DNA of 5,410 bases from Geminicoccaceae bacterium (GTDB taxonomy: Bacteria > Pseudomonadota > Alphaproteobacteria > Geminicoccales > Geminicoccaceae): positions 1 through 5,410 of the forward strand of contig JAGREZ010000300.1 in assembly GCA_020446285.1 (NCBI GenBank). The letters run 5' to 3'. A program made the position numbers and the translations under genes. Numbering within the stretch: position 1 is the stretch's first letter; every line of letters starts with the position of its first letter. Below the pieces are notes generated by a model. The model was not told the origin of the DNA, did not search any database, and worked only from the letters and a program-made list of their open reading frames with translations. Shown piece after piece: positions 1-4,394 of the stretch.

Positions 1-21
1 GTTCACAAGATCAATCGTCAT
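1..21 (-). CDS. possible leftward gene, first seven codons only (edge-truncated)
   Basis: On the minus strand an ATG at 21-19 opens the frame MTIDLVN, which runs off the left edge. The same frame is open upstream of this ATG back to a TAG at 135-133, giving 44 codons without a stop in all, so the true start is uncertain. No good Shine-Dalgarno precedes the ATG; only a GGCGG-like stretch lies close. Favouring it, a 36-codon minus-strand ORF (128-18) ends with its TGA overlapping this ATG as ATGA, an arrangement typical of translationally coupled genes. Seven residues are too few to name a family. This is a weak call resting on an open frame and a plausible start. Confidence 0.2.
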
Positions 22-691
22 GCCGCCAGTGTTAAACAGTTCAGGAGGCGATGCGCGCAAAAATAGAATGTCGTCCGAGTTTTTCTTCTTCTGAATAATT
101 CTACAGTCTTGTGTAGCAAATACCTCATCTACCTACCAAGCTACTGAAAAACTTGCCTCCTCCTGTTCGGCCGACGCTCCACGATTGCCTGTCAAGGATA
201 AAAAACCTGAATGAGCAGGCGCATTCATGGAAGACAATAGAGACTGTTTCAGGGACGGAAGCGGAAAAAAAATATTCCATTGAAACATGATTTCATTCAA
301 CAGGCGATAATTGCAAACAATAATCCCGCATATGATGAAATGTATGGAAAGGCGAAAAAACAAATAGAAAATCCCTTATTGGTAGAAATGATATCTTCGG
401 GCCATGAAGATGTTGCATGATCGCCATTGGTGACCAAAATGAAGGGCTGCCTTGAGGGATTCGATTATTGACTTGACACCATGCTTCAGGCACAAGCTCT
501 CCCTGTTGAATTCGGAGACGCCCTGTTTGAATTGTTTCCTCATTTACTGGCGGAAACGCTGATGCATCCGCACAAGATAAACGGGTCGCCCGAAACGACA
601 GGCTGGCAATCCGGAGGGCCGAAACGGTCGCTCCAAAGGGCGATGGTCACATGGTGTGACTTTCCATTCTTGACTTGCGAGGAGTAAGGCA
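22..691. other. AT-rich intergenic region upstream of the RTX gene
   Basis: I see no convincing gene in these 670 bases. Bases 1-420 are about 41% GC by hand count, well below the genes to the right, and the frames here have no recognisable protein content. There are three small structural signals. A perfect 11-base palindrome, TTGGTGACCAA, lies at 427-437. A perfect -35 hexamer, TTGACA, lies at 473-478 but has no good -10 at 16-18 bases. A 6+6 inverted repeat lies at 646-660 and is listed separately. A weak terminator-like hairpin reading leftward (CCTG/CAGG stem with an A-run on this strand) lies at about 200-219. The composition could mean a regulatory region, decayed genes or acquired DNA; the sequence does not decide. 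Confidence 0.6.
646..660. promoter_or_regulatory. perfect inverted repeat upstream of the RTX gene (candidate operator or 5' UTR hairpin)
   Basis: GTCACA-TGG-TGTGAC is a perfect dyad with 6-base arms and a 3-base centre. It ends 31 bases before the ATG of the RTX gene. The word ATGGTCACA at 643-651, which overlaps its left arm, recurs at 1616-1624 upstream of the next gene. It could be a dimeric regulator site, or a short hairpin in the RNA leader. No known regulator is assigned. Confidence 0.35.
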
Positions 692-1510
692 ATGCCGTCA
701 ACAACCACGAGGTTTACCAACGCAGATCTGAGTAATGGAGTTCGAGAGGATACTCCGTCATTTGCTTCCGGCGACCGCGTAATTCTGGCGACCAGTCAGG
801 ATGTCACGCTTGCGTCCTCTAACGGAAATATTGTTGTCAACGGTGCCAATGAAGCCCGTGCGTTCGGCTGGGCAGCTAGCGAAGATGGGACATTCATTTC
901 CGGTAATGGTGATGACAGTCTGAGCTTCAGCAACCTGACGACTGGTTCGGTTACAGCCGATGGACGCAAGGGCGATGACGATATCACCGGCGGTGGTGGC
1001 GATGACACGCTGAGTGGCGGCGCCGGCAACGACGATCTGAGAGGTGGTGCCGGCGAAGACACCCTGAAAGGCGGTGGCGGTGCAGATGAGCTGAGAGGCG
1101 GCAGCGGCAGCGACACGCTTGTCGGCGGCGGCGGTAATGACGAGATGTGGGGCAACGGCGGTACGGACAGCTTCACAGTCACGTCGAAGGCCGGTCAGAC
1201 CGACACGATTTACGACTTCAATGCCACGACAGAGACCATCAAGGTTGTCGGCGACAGTAAAGTCGTCGAGTCGGTGGAGGAGTTCAGCTTCGGTGGCACC
1301 ACCGGTACCAGAGTGATCTTTGACAACGGCTTCAAGCTCGACCTGGTCAATGTCACCGAGGCTCGTTACGACCTTGCCGTTACGGAAGGCCGGATCAATG
1401 TAGAGGACGGTTCCGGCGTCGATCCCGTGGATCCGGTCGATCCCGATCCGGAGCCCAACACCGATCTCGGCGGTATCAACGGCGACTTCTTCAGCCTGCT
1501 GTATGGCTGA
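692..1510 (+). CDS. small RTX calcium-binding repeat protein, likely type I secretion cargo
   Basis: This is a 272-residue acidic protein without cysteine or histidine. Residues 1-68 match no domain I recognise. One isolated nonapeptide-like unit sits at 69-77, and eight tandem RTX nonapeptides (GGxGxDxLx type, e.g. GGAGNDDLR) run from about 90 to 161. In this family such repeats bind calcium and form a parallel beta-roll outside the cell. A DTIYDF segment at 171-176 resembles the stretch that often follows RTX arrays. After it come an Asp-Pro-rich linker (about 243-255) and a tail ending GDFFSLLYG. An acidic residue followed by hydrophobics is usual for uncleaved C-terminal T1SS signals. There is no N-terminal signal peptide. 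The ATG is preceded by GAGGAG at 679-684, seven bases upstream, and a strong terminator follows the gene, so it is probably transcribed alone. No protease, lipase or adhesin domain is visible, so its role after export is unknown. The family is well supported; export is inferred. Confidence 0.93.
   Translation: MPSTTTRFTNADLSNGVREDTPSFASGDRVILATSQDVTLASSNGNIVVNGANEARAFGWAASEDGTFISGNGDDSLSFSNLTTGSVTADGRKGDDDITGGGGDDTLSGGAGNDDLRGGAGEDTLKGGGGADELRGGSGSDTLVGGGGNDEMWGNGGTDSFTVTSKAGQTDTIYDFNATTETIKVVGDSKVVESVEEFSFGGTTGTRVIFDNGFKLDLVNVTEARYDLAVTEGRINVEDGSGVDPVDPVDPDPEPNTDLGGINGDFFSLLYG
959..1174 (+). repeat. RTX nonapeptide array (eight 27-base units)
   Basis: Residues 90-161 of the RTX protein form eight consecutive nine-residue units. 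The first (DGRKGDDDI) and last (WGNGGTDSF) are degenerate. The six between follow xGGxGxDxL closely, with Gly at positions 2, 3 and 5 and Asp at 7 in most. The 27-base period makes the DNA locally repetitive and glycine-codon rich, which is why a long proline-rich frame appears on the opposite strand. Confidence 0.9.
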
Positions 1511-1551
1511 TCGGTTCAGCCCGTCCTGATCCGACGGATTCCGAACGAGAG

Positions 1552-1580
1552 TCCCGCCCTCGAAAGGGGGCGGGATTTTT
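1552..1580 (+). terminator. intrinsic terminator with GAAA tetraloop after the RTX gene
   Basis: TCCCGCCCTC pairs with GGGGGCGGGA around a GAAA loop (1562-1565). This is a 10-pair stem with one T-G wobble, followed at once by TTTTT (1576-1580). It lies 42 bases past the RTX stop codon. A hairpin this strong implies that the gene at 1678 needs its own promoter. Confidence 0.93.
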
Positions 1581-1611
1581 GTTGGGGCGCAGATCCGGAA
1601 GTGACCTTGCC

Positions 1612-1650
1612 AGCTATGGTCACAACCATGGAGCTATGTTAACCATGGTT
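1612..1650. promoter_or_regulatory. tandem repeat with two palindromes upstream of the acidic repeat-protein gene (candidate operator)
   Basis: Two adjacent related units are present: AGCTATGGTCACAACCATGG (1612-1631) and AGCTATGTTAACCATGG (1632-1648). They share AGCTATG and AACCATGG and differ in the spacer. Each contains dyad symmetry. In the first, CTATGGT and AACCATG/G face each other across CACA (1614-1631, one wobble pair). In the second, AACCATGGTT (1641-1650) is a perfect 10-base palindrome. The dyad centres are about 23 bases apart, roughly two helical turns. The site lies between the terminator and the ribosome binding site of the gene at 1678. I see no convincing -35/-10 pair here. 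Confidence 0.45.
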
Positions 1651-1677
1651 CGAATGTAATTGTGAGAGGAGACTCCC

Positions 1678-2133
1678 GTGGACGGTCTGATACTCGTTTC
1701 TCCGGCGAATACTTCCGATATCTTCTACCTCATCGACGATCGCGGCGGCGTGGTCGGAAGCCTTGGCGCCGTCGTCGATGATGGCGATGGCGCTGCCGTC
1801 GTCAGTGTCGGCGCGGCTTCGCCCTACGGGCCGAGCGGCGGGATCATCGACGATGCCGATGTCTTCTACTTCCTCGACCAGCTCGGCGGACCGGTGGGGA
1901 GCCTCGGCGGCGTTGTCGACGATGGCGATGCCGGCTTGTCCATCGTCTTCGGCACGCTCGGCTTCGTGCTCGACAGCGAGGCTGATGCCGGCCTGACGGC
2001 CGTCAGGCTGAGCGATGAGGATGTGGCAACGCTGCAATCCCTCGTGGACAGCGGCAGTTTCAAGGTATTCGATGACCTTGGCGGTCTGGTCGGCAGTCAG
2101 GGCGGCATCATTCCCGACGACAGCATCGCCTGA
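1678..2133 (+). CDS. acidic internally repeated protein of unknown function
   Basis: I do not recognise this 151-residue protein. It starts with GTG: an in-frame TGA at 1663-1665 rules out extension, and GAGAGGAG at 1664-1671 is an ideal ribosome binding site six bases upstream. It has about 25 Asp/Glu against three Arg/Lys, and no Cys, His or Trp. Three degenerate copies of one motif occupy residues 14-38, 61-85 and 128-148: an aromatic/hydrophobic strand, D(D/Q), then GG-x-V-GS-x-G-(A/G)-(V/I)(V/I), then an acidic cluster. An extra half unit (GPSGGIIDDAD) sits at 51-61. No signal peptide or membrane segment is seen. The DNA copies are visibly related, so the repeats arose by duplication. 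The acid clusters recall calcium-binding or T1SS-exported proteins, but no RTX nonapeptide is present. It is 37 bases from the pirin gene, so the two are probably co-transcribed. The coding call is good; the function is unknown. Confidence 0.78.
   Translation: MDGLILVSPANTSDIFYLIDDRGGVVGSLGAVVDDGDGAAVVSVGAASPYGPSGGIIDDADVFYFLDQLGGPVGSLGGVVDDGDAGLSIVFGTLGFVLDSEADAGLTAVRLSDEDVATLQSLVDSGSFKVFDDLGGLVGSQGGIIPDDSIA
1717..2121 (+). repeat. three degenerate repeats inside the acidic protein gene
   Basis: The copies lie at 1717-1791, 1858-1932 and 2059-2121. The first two align without gaps over about 25 codons (DIFYLIDDRGGVVGSLGAVV against DVFYFLDQLGGPVGSLGGVV, then DDGD). The third (FKVFDDLGGLVGSQGGII) lacks the first two positions and has a Pro insertion before its DD. 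The spacing is unequal: 47 codons between the first and second starts, about 65 between the second and third. This suggests separate folding units rather than a uniform solenoid. Confidence 0.75.
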
Positions 2134-2170
2134 CATCGCAGGGCAGGATGTCCGAAAGGGGGAAACACGC

Positions 2171-3136
2171 ATGAGCTGGAACCCGGATCCCGGGACCGTC
2201 TCGCCCGATGATGTCGGCGGGGACGGTATCGAGGCGCTGATCGTGCCGCGGTCCAGGGATCTGGGCAGTTTCGCGGTGCGGCGGGCCCTGCCCTCGCCGA
2301 AGAGGCAGATGGTCGGACCGTTCATCTTCTTCGATCAGGCGGGGCCGGCGGAGTTCGTCACCGGCAGGGGGGTGGATGTGCGGCCGCATCCGCATATCGG
2401 CCTTGGCACCGTCACCTATCTGTACAGGGGCGAATTCGAGCACAGGGACAGTCTGGGTTCCCGTCAGGTCATTCTCCCCGGTGCCGTCAACTGGATGATC
2501 GCCGGCCATGGCGTCACCCACAGCGAGCGCACCAGCGAGGAGACCCGCAGGCATCCGCATTCGCTCTTTGGCATCCAGACCTGGGTGGCGCTGCCGGACG
2601 ATGCCGAGGATACCGATCCGGGCTTCGAGCATCATCCGAAGGAGACGCTGCCGGAAATCGAGGCGGAGGGGGTGAATCTCCGGCTGATCCTCGGCCGCGC
2701 CTATGGCGAGCGCGCACCCGTCCGGATGTTCTCCGACATGTTCTATGCCGATGTCATCCTGCGCCCGGGAGCGGTCGTGCCGCTGCCCGACGATCACGAG
2801 GATCGCGGGCTCTATGTCAGCGAGGGGTCGATCGGGGTGGCGGGCGACACGTTCGCGGCCGGGCGGATGATGGTGTTCCGTCCCGGCGACCGGATCGCCG
2901 TTCGCGCCGGCGAAGCGGGCGCGCGGGTGATGCTGCTCGGCGGCGAGACGCTTTCCGGCCCGCGCTATATCTGGTGGAACTTCGTCGCCTCCAGCGTCGA
3001 GCGGCTCGAACAGGCGAAAGAGGACTGGCGCGCCGGCAAATGGCAGGATGGCCGCTTCACCCTGCCGCCCGATGACCGGGACGAATTCATCCCGGCACCC
3101 GAGGACATGCCCATGCCGAAGGAACGGCGGCGATGA
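2171..3136 (+). CDS. pirin family protein (bicupin)
   Basis: This 321-residue protein belongs to the pirin family, cytoplasmic bicupins that bind one iron or other metal in the N-terminal cupin. Some members have quercetin dioxygenase activity and others modulate transcription or metabolic enzymes. The four family metal ligands are in place: H73 and H75 (RPHPHIGLGTVTYLY), and H117 and E119 (GHGVTHSER). The C-terminal pirin domain covers about 180-300 and includes the typical GGETLSGPRYIWWNF segment. The length is slightly above the usual ~230-300 because of a short N-terminal lead and a charged Pro-rich tail. ATG 2171 is chosen because AAAGGGGGAA (2155-2164) precedes it and a longer frame would overlap the previous gene. 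An eight-codon ORF (2148-2174) with its own AGGGCAGG ends in ATGA overlapping this start. The actual substrate cannot be read from sequence. Confidence 0.93.
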   Translation: MSWNPDPGTVSPDDVGGDGIEALIVPRSRDLGSFAVRRALPSPKRQMVGPFIFFDQAGPAEFVTGRGVDVRPHPHIGLGTVTYLYRGEFEHRDSLGSRQVILPGAVNWMIAGHGVTHSERTSEETRRHPHSLFGIQTWVALPDDAEDTDPGFEHHPKETLPEIEAEGVNLRLILGRAYGERAPVRMFSDMFYADVILRPGAVVPLPDDHEDRGLYVSEGSIGVAGDTFAAGRMMVFRPGDRIAVRAGEAGARVMLLGGETLSGPRYIWWNFVASSVERLEQAKEDWRAGKWQDGRFTLPPDDRDEFIPAPEDMPMPKERRR

Positions 3137-3218
3137 CCGGGAGCGCCGGCGAAACTTGACCTGGCACCCCGACTTGCGCACAACCGGCTTCCTCGATCTG
3201 CGGAAGGAAACGTTTGCA

Positions 3219-4217
3219 ATGAAACACGGCACCCTTGTGTCGGGGGCACTCGTCCTGGCCCTTGCCGCCTGCCCTGTTGTCCCGAAGGCGGAAGAATTCC
3301 GGCTGCAGCCGCCACTCGAATGCGAAATCGACAGGGATTGCTGGATCGTCCGCTATGTGGATCTCGATCCGGGTCCGGGTTTCGTCGACCATGCCTGCGG
3401 GCAGGAGACCAGCGACGATCACAAGGGAACGGATTTCGCCATCCCGCATCTTGCCGCGATGGCGGCCGGAAAGGAGGTCCGCGCCTCCGCGCCCGGCCGG
3501 GTCAAGGCAGTCCGCGACGGCATGGAAGACCGCAATGTCATGGAGATCGACCCCCAGGAGATTGCCGGGCGCGAATGCGGCAACGGGGTGGTCATCGAGC
3601 ATGAGGGAAATTTCGAGACCCAGTATTGCCATCTTCGCCAGGGAAGCGTCGTCGTGGCACCCGGCGACGAGGTCGAAAGCGGCACGGTCATCGGCCTTGT
3701 CGGCCTGTCGGGAGAGACCTCCTTTCCCCATGTCCACCTCACCCTGCGCCACAATGACGAGACGATCGATCCGTTCCGCGGCCTGATCGAGGACACCGCA
3801 TGCGAGGCCGGGGGTGCGGGCCTCTGGGACGAGGCGGCGGCGGCAACGATGCGCTACAACCCGATCATCCTCCGCAATGCCGGCTTCGCCACGGGTGCGC
3901 TCGACGGAGACGACATCGATGAAGGCCGGCTCGACCAGCCCCCCTCCTCCGTGACCATTCCCGCCCTTGTCTTTGCCTTCGACGGGTTCTACCTGAAGGA
4001 AGGCGATGTTCTCGAAACGAGAATCGGGGGCCCCGGGGGATGGACGCATGAGCATCGGGAAACCGTCGAGGCGTCCAAGGCCAGTTTCATGCGCTTTTCG
4101 GGTCGCAAGGCACCTTCGGGAGGCTTTGCACCCGGAACCTATGAAGCCAGCCTTGAAGTCAGCCGGGCCGGCAAGGGGGTCATCGCCCGGATTGAGCGCA
4201 CCGTGGAGCTTCAGTGA
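3219..4217 (+). CDS. exported M23 family metallopeptidase (LytM-type), probable lipoprotein
   Basis: This 332-residue protein has an export signal (MKHGTLVSGALVLALAAC). L15-A16-A17-C18 fits a lipobox, which would anchor the mature protein by C18; cleavage after KA-24 is an alternative. The M23 zinc site is complete: H68 and D72 (DDHKGTDFA), and H173 in HVH 171-173 as the third ligand. H171 and H138 (YCHL) are the usual catalytic histidines. Family members cut peptidoglycan cross-links in the envelope, but this one has an unusual run of cysteines (35, 41, 60, 120, 137, 195) that may form disulfides. Residues 216-332 form a further, probably beta-rich, domain that I cannot name. GGAAGGAAA at 3202-3210 fixes the ATG; the upstream frame that overlaps pirin is not used. 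The gap to pirin is 82 bases. Catalytic competence is likely; the substrate is inferred from the family. Confidence 0.9.
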   Translation: MKHGTLVSGALVLALAACPVVPKAEEFRLQPPLECEIDRDCWIVRYVDLDPGPGFVDHACGQETSDDHKGTDFAIPHLAAMAAGKEVRASAPGRVKAVRDGMEDRNVMEIDPQEIAGRECGNGVVIEHEGNFETQYCHLRQGSVVVAPGDEVESGTVIGLVGLSGETSFPHVHLTLRHNDETIDPFRGLIEDTACEAGGAGLWDEAAAATMRYNPIILRNAGFATGALDGDDIDEGRLDQPPSSVTIPALVFAFDGFYLKEGDVLETRIGGPGGWTHEHRETVEASKASFMRFSGRKAPSGGFAPGTYEASLEVSRAGKGVIARIERTVELQ

Positions 4218-4394
4218 CATCCGGTTTGGCGGACGTGCATGATGCTACGGTTTTTTGAAGGAACGGAACAGACGGTAACCATATCCGCTTGTTTCAGAAT
4301 GCCTTGTTCACTTATGAGAATGTCCGCAAGGAAATCGTCCCCCGGAAATGACCGGGAACCGTCCTGGACATGACAGGCAAGTTTGGCTGAAAAC
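4218..4394. other. intergenic region before the transporter gene
   Basis: These 177 bases contain no credible gene. A T6 run at 4251-4256 is not preceded by a convincing stem, so I do not call a terminator. TTGTTT (4289-4294) with TTATGA 17 bases on (4312-4317) is only a weak promoter match. A small hairpin, CCCGG-AAATGA-CCGGG, lies at 4341-4356. The gap is long enough to hold a promoter for the transporter, but none is clear. Confidence 0.5.

Noticed and set aside
473..478. TTGACA as the promoter of the RTX gene
   Set aside because: No acceptable -10 hexamer is found at 16-18 bases, and one perfect hexamer in an AT-rich region is not enough.
481..687. 68-codon plus-strand ORF ending four bases before the RTX start
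   Set aside because: No ribosome binding site precedes ATG 481, the composition is unconvincing, the product is unrecognised, and its 3' end is occupied by the inverted repeat and the RTX ribosome site.
796..1182. 128-codon proline-rich minus-strand ORF
   Set aside because: It is the antisense reading of the glycine-rich RTX array, which gives Pro/Ser repeats automatically.
2015..2170. Upstream extension of the pirin reading frame
   Set aside because: It overlaps the previous gene in another frame, lies outside the pirin family boundary, and the ribosome site is at 2155-2164.
1639..2325. 228-codon minus-strand ORF
   Set aside because: It is antisense to the acidic repeat-protein gene and the start of pirin; GC-rich codon use leaves opposite frames open. 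The plus strand has the ribosome sites and the repeat pattern.
3048..3218. Upstream extension of the M23 reading frame
   Set aside because: It overlaps pirin, and the export signal begins exactly at ATG 3219 behind GGAAGGAAA.
2108..3232. 374-codon minus-strand ORF
   Set aside because: It is antisense to pirin, which is confirmed by its complete metal ligands and C-terminal domain.
3087..4220. 377-codon minus-strand ORF
   Set aside because: It is the shadow of the M23 gene and has no recognisable domain.
4251..4256. T-run after the M23 gene as a terminator
   Set aside because: No stable stem immediately precedes it.
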